From: DATJPY01 sp035506135
GTDB taxonomy: Bacteria > Myxococcota_A > UBA9160 > PR03
Reading direction: 5' to 3'
Length of the DNA stretch: 64,000 nucleotides
Assembly (NCBI GenBank): GCA_035506135.1
Contig: DATJPY010000103.1
Span: 17,949-81,948, forward strand
Shown: in pieces, positions 8,249-16,580 of the stretch
Position numbering within the stretch: the stretch's first letter is position 1
Layout: the number at the start of each line of letters is the position of its first letter
Position numbers and translations under genes: made by a program
The notes under the pieces: generated by a model
The model's input: only the letters and a program-made list of their open reading frames with translations
What the model was told of the DNA's origin: nothing
Database searches by the model: none

Positions 8249-9006
8249 CCGTCGGGCGCTTCCCCGCGCGGCGCGGCTGGCTCGCCGTGTTCGCCAAGGC
8301 CCCGCGCTCGGGAGAGGTCAAGACGCGGCTCTGTCCGCCCTTCTCGCACGAGCAGGCGGCGGCGCTGTATCGGTGTCTCCTGGCCGACGGCCTGGAAGAG
8401 TCCGCCCACGCAGCGCGGGCGCTCGGACTCGAGCCGGTCCTCGCCGTCGATCCGCCCGAGGCCGTTCCCGAGCTGGCAGCGCTCGCCCCTCCCGGCTTCC
8501 GCGCCCTGCCCCAGCGCGGGGCCGACCTCGGCGCCCGCATGGCGCACGTTGCCCGCCAGGCCGCGGCGTCGGGGGCGCCTCTCGCCCTGCTGCGGGGAAG
8601 CGACAGCCCGACTCTCGCGCGCGCCGAGCTCGGCCACTGCGTGTGCGAGCTCGGGCGCACCGACCTGGTGGTGGGGCCCGATCGCGACGGCGGCTACCAC
8701 CTGCTCGGCCTGGGACCGCGCGCGCTCTCGCGCGCAGGCGATCTGTTCGATCATCCGATGAGCACACCGACGGTGCTGCGCGACACCGTCGCGCGCGCCG
8801 AACGCGCGGGGCTCTCGGTCGGCCGCCTCGAGACGGGGTTCGACCTCGACTCGTTCGAGGACCTCCGCTGGCTCGCGGACGCCCGACACCGGGATGGGTC
8901 GATCCCGTGCCAGAGGACGCTCGGGTTCCTGGACGAACAGCGTTTGTGGCCGGCCCGATCCGCACTGGATGCGCGTCGCTTCTCGGACCCCGATTCGGGT
9001 ACTTAG
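8245..9006 (+). CDS. DUF2064 (TIGR04282-type) GT-A-like transferase
   Basis: A 253-residue protein. Visible family motifs are LAVFAKAPRSGEVKTRL near the N-terminus, the metal-site strand LLRGSDSPTL, and GPDRDGGYHLLGL. These fit the DUF2064 nucleotide-sugar-transferase-like family, which resembles CofC/MobA folds and is often found beside sugar or cofactor genes. The start is a GTG overlapping the ygfZ stop. It ends an eight-gene co-directional run; more than 400 bases without a gene follow. The last 30 residues, Arg/Asp-rich, look poorly conserved. Confidence 0.8.
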   Translation: MTVGRFPARRGWLAVFAKAPRSGEVKTRLCPPFSHEQAAALYRCLLADGLEESAHAARALGLEPVLAVDPPEAVPELAALAPPGFRALPQRGADLGARMAHVARQAAASGAPLALLRGSDSPTLARAELGHCVCELGRTDLVVGPDRDGGYHLLGLGPRALSRAGDLFDHPMSTPTVLRDTVARAERAGLSVGRLETGFDLDSFEDLRWLADARHRDGSIPCQRTLGFLDEQRLWPARSALDARRFSDPDSGT

Positions 9007-9428
9007 CCCCGCATTCGCGCCCCCCTAGGCCCACCTGTTGCACGACGAGCACAGCTAAGCTAGAGAGACCACGCGCACGCAGAATATGCGTAAAGTGCGC
9101 CTGTGCGGCTCCCGAATAGGGGCCTCGATCTTCGTGGGCCTCGATCTTCGTGGGCCTCGGCCCCTCGGGCCTTACCCGAGTCGGTCGTCGAGGGGTCGGA
9201 GTTCTCGGTGGAGGGGCTTCGCACGGTGCCCGGCATGTTACGCGGGATGGGTGGTGCCCGCGGCTTCGTCGCGGTCGGCCAGCCAATCCGGTGTCGGTCT
9301 GGAGGGAGCGGGCTCGTCAGGGGGGTGAGTTCGCAGCGCGCGAGATCGATGAGCGTGTCGATTTCGCCACATCCAGGTTTCTGACTGGATCCAGGCCGTC
9401 TCGAGGCACGCGACAAGGAGGGGTACGG
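9007..9428. other. gene-free region upstream of the first porin
   Basis: No credible gene is seen. It holds a 16-base tandem repeat (9121-9159), several GC hairpins such as GGCCC-CTC-GGGCC near 9159-9172 that could end the upstream run, and an RBS (AAGGAGGGG) at the right end. I could not find a -24/-12 element like that of the second porin. Confidence 0.6.
9121..9159 (+). repeat. 16-base tandem repeat, about 2.4 copies
   Basis: The unit GGCCTCGATCTTCGTG occurs twice head to tail and is followed by a partial third copy GGCCTCG. It lies in the untranslated region before the first porin. Confidence 0.85.
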
Positions 9429-10904
9429 ATGCGATCGCGGTGGATCGTCGCGCTTTCGACTCTCGGCATCATCGGATTTGCTCTGTCCGGCCTCGCGCCG
9501 TCGGCCCGAGCGGACGACGACGCGACCCAGGCCCAGCTCAAGGCGATGCAGGACCGCATGCAGTCGATGGAGGACCAGCTCCAGGCTGCGAACAAGCGGG
9601 TGGACGATCAGCAGGATCTGATCCAGCGCTCGGGTCTCTCGGAGACGCGCGGGTCGAGCTCGGGCCTGCCGGGCTTCCTGGGGTCGATCGACATCGGCGG
9701 CTGGGTGTCGGCCAGCTACTTCTACAACGTCAACGACCCGAACGACCACCAGAACCCGGACGGCGGGCTCAAGAACACCAACATCGGCTTCTCGGGGCAG
9801 AACCCGCCGCCGAATAGCTTCGGCACGACTCAGTACAATCCCAATTCGCCGCAGTTCTACCCGACGACCCCGGACCACAACAGCTTCTCGCTCGATCAGC
9901 TCTGGTTCGAGATCGAGCGCAAGGTGAGCGAGGAGAACCGCGCCGGCTTCCGCGCGGACATCCTGTACGGCACGGCGGCGGGGCTGCTGCCGAACAGCTC
10001 GTTCAACGGCAATCGCGCGAGCTTCGACTCGACGTCGTCGTTCTACGTGCAGCAGGCCTACGTCCAGTACCTCGCACCGATCGGCAGCGGCATCACCGTG
10101 AAGGCCGGGAAGTTCGGCGACCTGCTCGGCGTGGAGCGCGCGGGGACGATCTACAACTGGAACATCACGCGCGGCACGATCTGGACGCTGTTCGAGCCGA
10201 TCAACCACGTTGGCGTGTCCGTCGGCGGGCCGGTCGGCGACTCGGGCTTCGACTGGACACTGGCCGGCGTCAACGGCTTCAACCCGGACTCGCCCGACAT
10301 CAACGACGGCAAGTCGGTGACCGGCCACCTCGGCTGGCACAACGATCAGCTCACCGTCGCCGTGAACGGCATCTGGGGCCCCGAGAAGTTCGGGAACGAC
10401 GGGAGCCAGAACGGCGTCGCCAACGGGCTCATCAAGTGGACGCCCAACGACCGCTTCGGGATGTACCTGAACGGCGACTACGCCTGGGTGCAGGGCAAGT
10501 CGCAGGCCGCCTGGGGCCTCTCGCTGGCGGGCCGCTACGGGATCACGGACACCACCGGGATCGCGCTGCGCGGCGAGTACGCGCAGGACGTGCGGGGCTT
10601 CTTCGGCTTCACCGGCTGCGGCAGCGACTTCGGCAACCCCGCCTTCAGCGGGCAAGCGAACCTCTGCGGCAACACCGGGATCCAGACCTACGGCATCACG
10701 CTGACGGTCGACCATCTGCTGACGGACCAGCTCATGATCCGCGGCGAGGGCCGCTACGACTGGATCGGGAAGGACAACGGCAAGCAGGACGAGTTCTTCG
10801 AGAACAACCGCTACAACCTGGCGGGCAGCAAGAGCATGCCGAACGATCAGCTCGTGTTCGGCGTCGAGCTCGTCTACAACTTCAACAAGTTCGGTGGCAA
10901 GTAG
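9429..10904 (+). CDS. outer-membrane beta-barrel porin (OmpL/bbp2-like), copy 1
   Basis: A 491-residue protein with a Sec signal peptide (MRSRWIVALST... cut after SARA), then a coiled coil of about 45 residues (QAQLKAMQDRMQSMEDQLQ, NKRVDDQQ) that may trimerise or contact peptidoglycan. A Gly/Asn/aromatic-rich beta barrel follows, ending in the outer-membrane terminus FNKFGGK. It belongs to the family annotated as beta-barrel porin-2. ATG start with AAGGAGGGG. Copy 2 lies 402 bases downstream and is more than 80 % identical by eye; differences cluster in the loop after NIGFSGQN and in the Cys-bounded loop near residue 400. The solute is unknown. Confidence 0.85.
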   Translation: MRSRWIVALSTLGIIGFALSGLAPSARADDDATQAQLKAMQDRMQSMEDQLQAANKRVDDQQDLIQRSGLSETRGSSSGLPGFLGSIDIGGWVSASYFYNVNDPNDHQNPDGGLKNTNIGFSGQNPPPNSFGTTQYNPNSPQFYPTTPDHNSFSLDQLWFEIERKVSEENRAGFRADILYGTAAGLLPNSSFNGNRASFDSTSSFYVQQAYVQYLAPIGSGITVKAGKFGDLLGVERAGTIYNWNITRGTIWTLFEPINHVGVSVGGPVGDSGFDWTLAGVNGFNPDSPDINDGKSVTGHLGWHNDQLTVAVNGIWGPEKFGNDGSQNGVANGLIKWTPNDRFGMYLNGDYAWVQGKSQAAWGLSLAGRYGITDTTGIALRGEYAQDVRGFFGFTGCGSDFGNPAFSGQANLCGNTGIQTYGITLTVDHLLTDQLMIRGEGRYDWIGKDNGKQDEFFENNRYNLAGSKSMPNDQLVFGVELVYNFNKFGGK

Positions 10905-10960
10905 CATCGGGCGATCCGTCGTGAGCGGATCCACCCGCCTTCCGAACCCGGCTTCCGGAT

Positions 10961-10999
10961 GGGCGCGCGCCCACAAGGGCGCGCCCCCTCTCTCGTTTT
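10961..10999 (+). terminator. probable intrinsic terminator after porin 1
   Basis: GGGCGCGC (10961-10968) pairs with GCGCGCCC (10979-10986) around a ten-base loop and is followed by CCTCTCTCGTTTT, the only T-rich run nearby. Confidence 0.55.
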
Positions 11000-11018
11000 G
11001 TGCGCCAGCACGCGCACA
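10999..11018. promoter_or_regulatory. perfect dyad, possible enhancer site for porin 2
   Basis: TGTGCGC (10999-11005) and GCGCACA (11012-11018) form a perfect 7-base inverted repeat with a 6-base spacer. It lies about 150 bases upstream of the predicted sigma-54 transcription start of porin 2, a normal place for an activator of the NtrC type. It abuts the porin 1 terminator, so it could also be part of that structure. Confidence 0.4.
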
Positions 11019-11132
11019 GCCCCTCTCGACCGCGGGCTGCCGCAGCGGTGGGCAGCCGAGCCTCATGGCACACCGTCGGAGCCGTCTCCGCGGCTCCGCG
11101 GCACGCCAGGCGCGGCATGGAAGCCCCAGTCA

Positions 11133-11149
11133 TTGGCATGGCGATTGCT
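11133..11149 (+). promoter_or_regulatory. sigma-54 (-24/-12) promoter of porin 2
   Basis: TTGGCATGGCGATTGCT matches the consensus YTGGCACGRNNNTTGCW at all but one fixed position and has the required ten bases between GG and GC. The leader to the ATG would be about 145 bases. Confidence 0.75.
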
Positions 11150-11306
11150 GCCGATACGCCCGGCGCCGGCTGCCCGGCGGGTCGATTGCAAAAAAGTGTT
11201 CGCAAGGGCTCTCCCGAAGCGCCTTGCGCTCCGTTAAGTTACGGGTCCGCGCGTTGAGGGGACGCGGTTCGAATTTCGCAGGATGATGCGAGAAGGAGGG
11301 GTTGAG

Positions 11307-12779
11307 ATGCGTTCTCGGTGGACGGCCACATTGTTGGCCTTCGCCATGTTGGCCTTCGTTGGGCTCGCGCCGTCGGCCAGGGCGGACGACGACAGCACCC
11401 AGGCCCAGCTCAAGACGATGCAGGATCGCATGCAGTCGATGGAGGACCAGCTCCAGGCTGCGAACAAGCGCGTCGACGAGCAGCAGGATCTGATCCAGCG
11501 CTCGGGTCTCTCGGAGACACGCGGGGCGAGCTCGGGTCTGCCCGGCTTCCTCGGCTCGCTCGACATCAGCGGGTGGGCGGCCGCCAGCTACTTCTACAAC
11601 GTCAACGACCCGAACGACCACCAGAACCCGGACGGCGGCCTCAAGAACACCAACATCGGCTACTCGGGGCAGAACGGCTCGGTGAACGGCGACAACGCGA
11701 ATGCACCGGGCTTCTATCCGCTGCACCCGGACCAGAACAGCTTCTCGCTCGACCAGCTCTGGTTCGGGATCGAGCGGAAGATCAGCGAGGAGAACCGCGC
11801 TGGCTTCCGCGCCGACATCCTGTACGGCACGACGGCGGGGCTGCTGCCGAACAGCTCGTTCAACGGCAACCGCGCGAGCTTCGACTCGACGTCGTCGTTC
11901 TACGTGCAGCAGGCCTACATCCAGTACCTCGCGCCGATCGGCAGCGGCATCACCGTGAAGGCCGGCAAGTTCGAGACGCTGCTGGGCGTGGAGACGGCCG
12001 AGACGATCTACAACTGGAACATCACGCGCGGCACGATCTGGACGCTGTTCGAGCCGATCAACCACGTCGGCGTGTCGATCGGCGGACCGATCGGCGACTC
12101 CGGCTTCGACTGGACACTCGCGGGTGTCAACGGCTTCGCTCCGGACTCGCCCGACATCAACGACGGCAAGTCGGTGATGGGCCACCTGGGCTGGAGCAAC
12201 AAGATGTTCACGGTTGCGCTGAACGGCATCTGGGGCCCCGAGAAGTTCGCCAACGACGGGAGCCAGAACGGCGTTGCCAACGCCTACATCAAGTGGAACC
12301 CGACCGACCGCTTCGGGATGTACCTGAACGGCGACTACGCCTGGCAGCAGGGCACGTCGGCAGCCGCGTGGGGCCTCTCGCTGGCGGGCCGCTATGGGAT
12401 CACGGACAAGACCGGGGTCGCACTGCGGGCCGAGTACGCGCAGGACGTGAGGGGCTTCTTCGGCTTCACGGGCTGCGGCAGCAGCTTCGGCAATCCCGCG
12501 GATCCCGCCAACCCCAACTTCACAGGCGGTCCGAACGCCTGCGGCGCAACGGGGATCCAGACCTACGGCATCACGCTCACGGTCGACCATCAGCTCACCG
12601 ACCAGCTGATGATCCGCGGCGAGGGTCGCTACGACTGGATCGGGAAGGACAACGGCAAGCAGGACGAGTTCTTCCAGAACAACCGCTACGACCTGGCGGG
12701 CAGCAAGAGCATGCCGAACAACCAGCTCGTGTTCGGCGTCGAGCTCGTCTACAACTTCAACAAGTTCGGGGCCCAGTAG
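11307..12779 (+). CDS. outer-membrane beta-barrel porin (OmpL/bbp2-like), copy 2
   Basis: A 490-residue paralogue of the preceding porin with the same plan: signal peptide ending SARA, coiled coil, long beta barrel, and C-terminus NKFGAQ. I start it at ATG 11307, behind GAAGGAGGGG; an upstream ATG at 11283 would put eight extra residues ahead of the signal peptide. Unlike copy 1 it has a clear sigma-54 promoter, and the next operon is glnB-glnA with the same promoter type. That suggests a role in taking up a nitrogenous solute when nitrogen is short, which is inference. Confidence 0.87.
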   Translation: MRSRWTATLLAFAMLAFVGLAPSARADDDSTQAQLKTMQDRMQSMEDQLQAANKRVDEQQDLIQRSGLSETRGASSGLPGFLGSLDISGWAAASYFYNVNDPNDHQNPDGGLKNTNIGYSGQNGSVNGDNANAPGFYPLHPDQNSFSLDQLWFGIERKISEENRAGFRADILYGTTAGLLPNSSFNGNRASFDSTSSFYVQQAYIQYLAPIGSGITVKAGKFETLLGVETAETIYNWNITRGTIWTLFEPINHVGVSIGGPIGDSGFDWTLAGVNGFAPDSPDINDGKSVMGHLGWSNKMFTVALNGIWGPEKFANDGSQNGVANAYIKWNPTDRFGMYLNGDYAWQQGTSAAAWGLSLAGRYGITDKTGVALRAEYAQDVRGFFGFTGCGSSFGNPADPANPNFTGGPNACGATGIQTYGITLTVDHQLTDQLMIRGEGRYDWIGKDNGKQDEFFQNNRYDLAGSKSMPNNQLVFGVELVYNFNKFGAQ

Positions 12780-12809
12780 AGCGCTTCTGGGACCCGGTTC
12801 GAGCGCCTG

Positions 12810-12847
12810 GGGGCGCGGTCCGCGAGGACCGCGCCCCTTCGCATTTC
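12810..12847 (+). terminator. strong hairpin terminator after porin 2
   Basis: A 12-base perfect stem, GGGGCGCGGTCC with GGACCGCGCCCC, closes on a GCGA (GNRA) tetraloop and is followed by TTCGCATTT. It begins 31 bases after the stop codon. Confidence 0.8.
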
Positions 12848-12878
12848 GGGGCGCCGCTGCCGCGACCCTGGGCAGGGC

Positions 12879-12895
12879 TGCACAACATTGTCGCA
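12879..12895. promoter_or_regulatory. possible NtrC-type enhancer site upstream of glnB
   Basis: TGCACAACATTGTCGCA has TGCAC and GCA ends and an ACAA/TTGT core, partly matching the NtrC consensus TGCACC-N5-GGTGCA. Its centre is about 95 bases upstream of the predicted start from the sigma-54 promoter. The right half-site is imperfect. Confidence 0.4.
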
Positions 12896-12953
12896 AACAG
12901 CCCCTGTCTGCAGCCGTCGGCGGGCGCCTCCCGCGCCCTGAGCCGCGCCAACC

Positions 12954-12970
12954 CTGGCACGCCCCTTGCT
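12954..12970 (+). promoter_or_regulatory. sigma-54 (-24/-12) promoter of glnB-glnA
   Basis: CTGGCACGCCCCTTGCT fits the -24/-12 consensus at every fixed position except the R after CACG, with correct GG-N10-GC spacing. The location upstream of glnB matches the NtrC-controlled nitrogen operons of many proteobacteria. The leader would be about 165 bases. Confidence 0.85.
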
Positions 12971-13146
12971 CCGCCCGCTGTGGGACCACCGGCGGTGTGC
13001 CGGGCCTCGCACGCCGCGAGGACGTGATACCGTTGGCCCGGCCGCAGCCCACCCCGGTGTCGGGGTGGTGCCGAGAGACATCGCGTTCCCCCGAGCCGAG
13101 GACCGCGCCGCGCTAGCCGCGGGGGGGTCCCTGAGAGAGGACGGCC

Positions 13147-13485
13147 ATGCGCAAGGTCGAAGCGATCATCAAGCCCTTCAAGCTCGACGAGGTGAAGGAG
13201 GCGCTGCAGGCGGTGGGCGTGCAGGGCATGACGGTGTCGGAGGTCAAGGGCTTCGGCCGCCAGAAGGGCCACACCGAGCTCTACCGCGGCGCCGAGTACG
13301 TCGTCGACTTCCTGCCGAAGATCAAGCTCGAGATCGCCTGCAGCGACGACATGGTCGACAAGATCGTGCAGGCGATCGTGCAGGCGGCCAACACCGGGCG
13401 CATCGGCGATGGCAAGATCTTCGTCTACGCGCTGCAGGACGTGATCCGCATCCGGACCGGCGAGAGCGGTCCCGAGGCGGTCTGA
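13147..13485 (+). CDS. glnB: nitrogen regulatory protein P-II
   Basis: A 112-residue P-II protein of standard length. The T-loop GHTELYRGAEY carries Tyr51, the uridylylation site, and the B-loop region TGRIGDGKIFV binds ATP/ADP and 2-oxoglutarate. As a trimer it reports carbon/nitrogen status to glutamine synthetase adenylyltransferase, NtrB or AmtB. No amtB is in the window. It is 62 bases ahead of glnA and both would be read from the sigma-54 promoter. Confidence 0.97.
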   Translation: MRKVEAIIKPFKLDEVKEALQAVGVQGMTVSEVKGFGRQKGHTELYRGAEYVVDFLPKIKLEIACSDDMVDKIVQAIVQAANTGRIGDGKIFVYALQDVIRIRTGESGPEAV

Positions 13486-13547
13486 CCCGCGTTTCCCGAG
13501 AACCCCCAACCGCGGCCCGAGGCCCGAGGAAAGGAAAGACGTCCGCA

Positions 13548-14972
13548 ATGTCCCTGAAGAACGGCAAGGAAGTCCTCGACTTCGCCAAGAAGAACAACGT
13601 CGTGATGGTCGACTGCCGCATCATCGACCTCCCTGGTCTCTGGCAGCACTGCTCGCATCCGATCGGCACGCTCCAGGAGTCGACCTTCCAGGACGGCTAC
13701 GGCTTCGACGGCTCGTCGATCCGCGGCTGGAAGGCGATCAACGAGAGCGACATGCTGATGATCCCGGACCCCACGAGCGCCTTCATCGATCCGTTCCTGG
13801 CGCATCCGACGCTGGTCCTGATCTGCGACGTGGTCGACACGCTCACGCGGCAGCCCTACGACCGCGACCCGCGCAACGTGGCGAAGAGAGCCGAGCTCTA
13901 CCTGAAGCAGAGCGGCATCGGCGACACCGCGTACTTCGGTCCGGAGGCCGAGTTCTTCGTGTTCAACAGCGTGCGCTTCGGCTCGGGGCCGAACGCTGGC
14001 TTCTACCGGATCGACTCGAACGAGGCGATCTGGAACACGGACCGCGAGGAGGATGGAGCCAACCTCGGCTACAAGATCCGCCACAAGGAGGGCTACTTCC
14101 CGGTTCCCCCGCACGACACGCAGCAGGATATCCGGACCGAGATGTGCCTCGAGATGCAGAAGATGGGGATCGAGATCGAGACCCAGCACCACGAGGTGGC
14201 GACCGGCGGCCAGGCCGAGATCGACATGGTCTTCGACACGCTGGTGTCGATGGCGGACAAGCTGCTGAAGTACAAGTACGTGGTCAAGAACGTGGCGCAC
14301 CGCCACGGCATGACCGCGACCTTCATGCCCAAGCCCCTGTTCAAGGACAACGGCTCGGGCATGCACACGCACCAGTCGATCTGGAAGGACGGCAAGCCGC
14401 TCTTCGCGGGGAGCGGCTACGCCGGGCTCTCCGACCTGGCGCTCTGGTACATCGGCGGGGTGCTCAAGCACTCGCGCGCGATCGCGGCCTTCAGCAACCC
14501 GACGACCAACTCGTACAAGCGGCTGGTTCCGGGCTACGAGGCCCCGGTGAACCTGGCGTACTCGTCGCGCAACCGATCGGCGGCGTGCCGGCTGCCCACC
14601 TACTCGCAGAGCCCCAAGGCGAAGCGCGTGGAGGTCCGGTACCCGGACCCGGCCTGCAATCCGTACCTCGCGTTCGCGGCGATGCTGATGGCCGGGATCG
14701 ACGGCGTGCTCAACAAGATCCACCCCGGCGAGCCGCTCGACAAGAACATCTACGCCCTCTCGGCGGAGGAGGCAAAGGGTGTTCCCACCATGCCGGGCAG
14801 TCTCGAGGAGGCGATCCGCGAGCTCGAGGCCGATCACGACTTCCTGCTCCAGGGAGGGGTGTTCACCGAGGACCTGCTGGACACCTGGGTCTCCTACAAG
14901 CGGGAGAACGACATCGATCCGGTCCGGCTCCGCCCGCATCCGCACGAGTTCGAGCTGTACTTCGACGTCTGA
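13548..14972 (+). CDS. glnA: glutamine synthetase type I
   Basis: A 474-residue class I glutamine synthetase. Visible motifs are the beta-grasp segment DGYGFDGSSIRGW, the metal/ATP site FGPEAEFFVF, the KPLFKDNGSGMHTHQS loop and the glutamate-site NRSAACRLP. The adenylylation site is the Tyr in DKNIYALSAEE, so activity is probably controlled by GlnE as in GS I-beta enzymes. It condenses glutamate and ammonia using ATP in the cytoplasm. ATG with GAGGAAAGG upstream. Co-transcribed with glnB. Confidence 0.97.
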   Translation: MSLKNGKEVLDFAKKNNVVMVDCRIIDLPGLWQHCSHPIGTLQESTFQDGYGFDGSSIRGWKAINESDMLMIPDPTSAFIDPFLAHPTLVLICDVVDTLTRQPYDRDPRNVAKRAELYLKQSGIGDTAYFGPEAEFFVFNSVRFGSGPNAGFYRIDSNEAIWNTDREEDGANLGYKIRHKEGYFPVPPHDTQQDIRTEMCLEMQKMGIEIETQHHEVATGGQAEIDMVFDTLVSMADKLLKYKYVVKNVAHRHGMTATFMPKPLFKDNGSGMHTHQSIWKDGKPLFAGSGYAGLSDLALWYIGGVLKHSRAIAAFSNPTTNSYKRLVPGYEAPVNLAYSSRNRSAACRLPTYSQSPKAKRVEVRYPDPACNPYLAFAAMLMAGIDGVLNKIHPGEPLDKNIYALSAEEAKGVPTMPGSLEEAIRELEADHDFLLQGGVFTEDLLDTWVSYKRENDIDPVRLRPHPHEFELYFDV

Positions 14973-14997
14973 GCCGGACGTCCCAGCACCCCGAGCA

Positions 14998-15026
14998 GCC
15001 CCGTCGGTCCGTGCGACCGGCGGGGC
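14998..15026 (+). terminator. hairpin after glnA
   Basis: GCCCCGTCGGTC pairs with GACCGGCGGGGC around CGTGC, with one G-T pair. No T-run follows, so it may need Rho or only protect the 3' end. Confidence 0.55.
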
Positions 15027-15128
15027 CCTCTCGCTTCCAGCCTGCCCAGCCCCTGAGCACGCGCGCCCACCGGCAGCCCAGCGGCGGCGCGATCGGCCTC
15101 GTCTCGCATTGCGTCGGAGCGCCTCGCC

Positions 15129-15145
15129 TCGGCACGTCGATTGCT
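15129..15145 (+). promoter_or_regulatory. sigma-54 (-24/-12) promoter of the WS/DGAT acyltransferase
   Basis: TCGGCACGTCGATTGCT keeps GGCACG, TTGCT and the ten-base GG-GC spacing; only the T before GG is replaced by C. The predicted start is about 30 bases before the ATG and leaves room for the GGAGGAGG ribosome site. Confidence 0.65.
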
Positions 15146-15185
15146 CCTGCATTCCAGGTCGTCCCCGGATCCGCGCGGAGGAGGT

Positions 15186-16580
15186 ATGGCGCGCACCCAG
15201 GTCGCGGCCCCGGCGCGGCGCATGTCGTCGCGCGACGCGGGCTTCCTATATCTCGAGCGTCCCAACGCGCTGCTCCACATCGGCTGCGTCGCGGTGGTCG
15301 ACGGGTGCCTGCCTCGCGACGAGCTCGTCGCCCGGGTCGAGCGCCGCCTTCCCCGCATGCGCCGCTACGCGCAGCGCGTGACGCCCGTGCCGCTCTCGCT
15401 GGACCACCCGACCTGGGAGGACGATCCCTCGTTCGACGTCCGGCGCCACGTGCACCGGTGGGCGCTTCCCGAGCCCGGCGGCGAGGCGGAGCTCGCCGAG
15501 ATGGTCGCCTCCCTCCTGGCGCAGCCGCTCGACCGCGCGCGCCCGCTCTGGGAGATGCACGTGATCGAGGGGCTCGACGGCGGCCGCTCGGCGATCTTCC
15601 AGAAGGTGCATCACTGCATGGTCGACGGGCTGGCGGGAGCCCAGCTCCTCGAGACCCTGCTCGACCCCACACAAGAGACCCACGACGAGCCTGCGCGACC
15701 GATGGCGCTGGCGCCGCTTCCCCCCGTCGCGGAGCGCGCAGGCCGAGCGATCGCGGACGGCGTGCTCGGACAGCTCCGGCTGCTCGGCGGTGCGCTCGAG
15801 GCGGTCCGCGGGCCGGCGGCTGCGCGCCGCGTGGCGAGCCGACTGCGCGACGCGGCGTGGTCCGCCTTCCAGCTCGCGGCACGCGGGATCCCGGTGATGC
15901 CCTGGAACGAGCGCATCGGATCGGCGCGGCGGGTCTCCTTCACGCGGCTCCCGATGCGCGGGGTCCGCCGCATCCGTGCCGCGTGCGGCGGCACGGTGAA
16001 CGACGTCGTGCTCTCGGTGCTCGCCGGCGGGCTGCACCACTATCTGGTCGCGAACGGGTTTCCGACGCGTGGCCTCGAGCTCGTCGCGCTGGTTCCGGTG
16101 AGCCTGCGCGACGCGCGCTCGGCCGCCGCGCTCGGCAACCGCATCTCGGGGATGCTGGTGCCCCTCTGCGTCGACGTACTCGAGGAGCGGCCGCGCCTCG
16201 CCGCGACCCGAGCCATCACGGAGCGGCTCAAGACGAGCGCGGCCTGGACGGGGCTGGACGCGCTGCTCGGGGCGCTCGACGGCCTTCCGGCTCCGCTCGT
16301 CGCGTGGGCCGGCGCCGGGCTCCGGCCCGGCCGCCTGGCTAACCTCGTCGCGACGAACGTGCCCGGTCCGCGCGAGACGCGCTGGCTCGCCGGCCGGCGG
16401 GTGGAGGCACTGTATCCGATCGTGCCGATCATCGACGGGATCGGGCTCGGGGTGGCGGTGTTCTCGTACGACGAGGCGCTGCACGTCGGGCTCAACGCGG
16501 ACGCCGTCCTGCTCCCGGACCTCGACAAGCTTCGACACGGGATCGAGACGGCCTTCGAGCGGCTCGTGCGGGGCGTGTGA
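15186..16580 (+). CDS. wax ester synthase/diacylglycerol acyltransferase (WS/DGAT)
   Basis: A 464-residue member of the WS/DGAT family. The catalytic motif HHCMVDG at about residues 142-148 matches HHxxxDG, preceded by LDRARPLWEMHVIEGL and followed late by TNVPGP, both family hallmarks. It esterifies acyl-CoA with diacylglycerol or fatty alcohol to make storage triacylglycerol or wax at the membrane. The start is ATG 15186; a second ATG at 15222 (MSSRDAGFLY) is possible because the Shine-Dalgarno sequence lies very close to the first. The gene has its own sigma-54 promoter next to glnA, which fits lipid storage under nitrogen limitation. Confidence 0.88.
   Translation: MARTQVAAPARRMSSRDAGFLYLERPNALLHIGCVAVVDGCLPRDELVARVERRLPRMRRYAQRVTPVPLSLDHPTWEDDPSFDVRRHVHRWALPEPGGEAELAEMVASLLAQPLDRARPLWEMHVIEGLDGGRSAIFQKVHHCMVDGLAGAQLLETLLDPTQETHDEPARPMALAPLPPVAERAGRAIADGVLGQLRLLGGALEAVRGPAAARRVASRLRDAAWSAFQLAARGIPVMPWNERIGSARRVSFTRLPMRGVRRIRAACGGTVNDVVLSVLAGGLHHYLVANGFPTRGLELVALVPVSLRDARSAAALGNRISGMLVPLCVDVLEERPRLAATRAITERLKTSAAWTGLDALLGALDGLPAPLVAWAGAGLRPGRLANLVATNVPGPRETRWLAGRRVEALYPIVPIIDGIGLGVAVFSYDEALHVGLNADAVLLPDLDKLRHGIETAFERLVRGV

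Noticed and set aside
11262..11275. GGTTCGAATTTC, resembling a tRNA T-loop, before porin 2
   Set aside because: No paired T stem, acceptor stem or anticodon arm can be drawn around it; it is part of the porin 2 leader.
14998..15128. An NtrC-like enhancer upstream of the WS/DGAT promoter
   Set aside because: Only scattered GCAC/CCAC fragments are present, with no symmetrical pair comparable to the glnB or porin 2 dyads.
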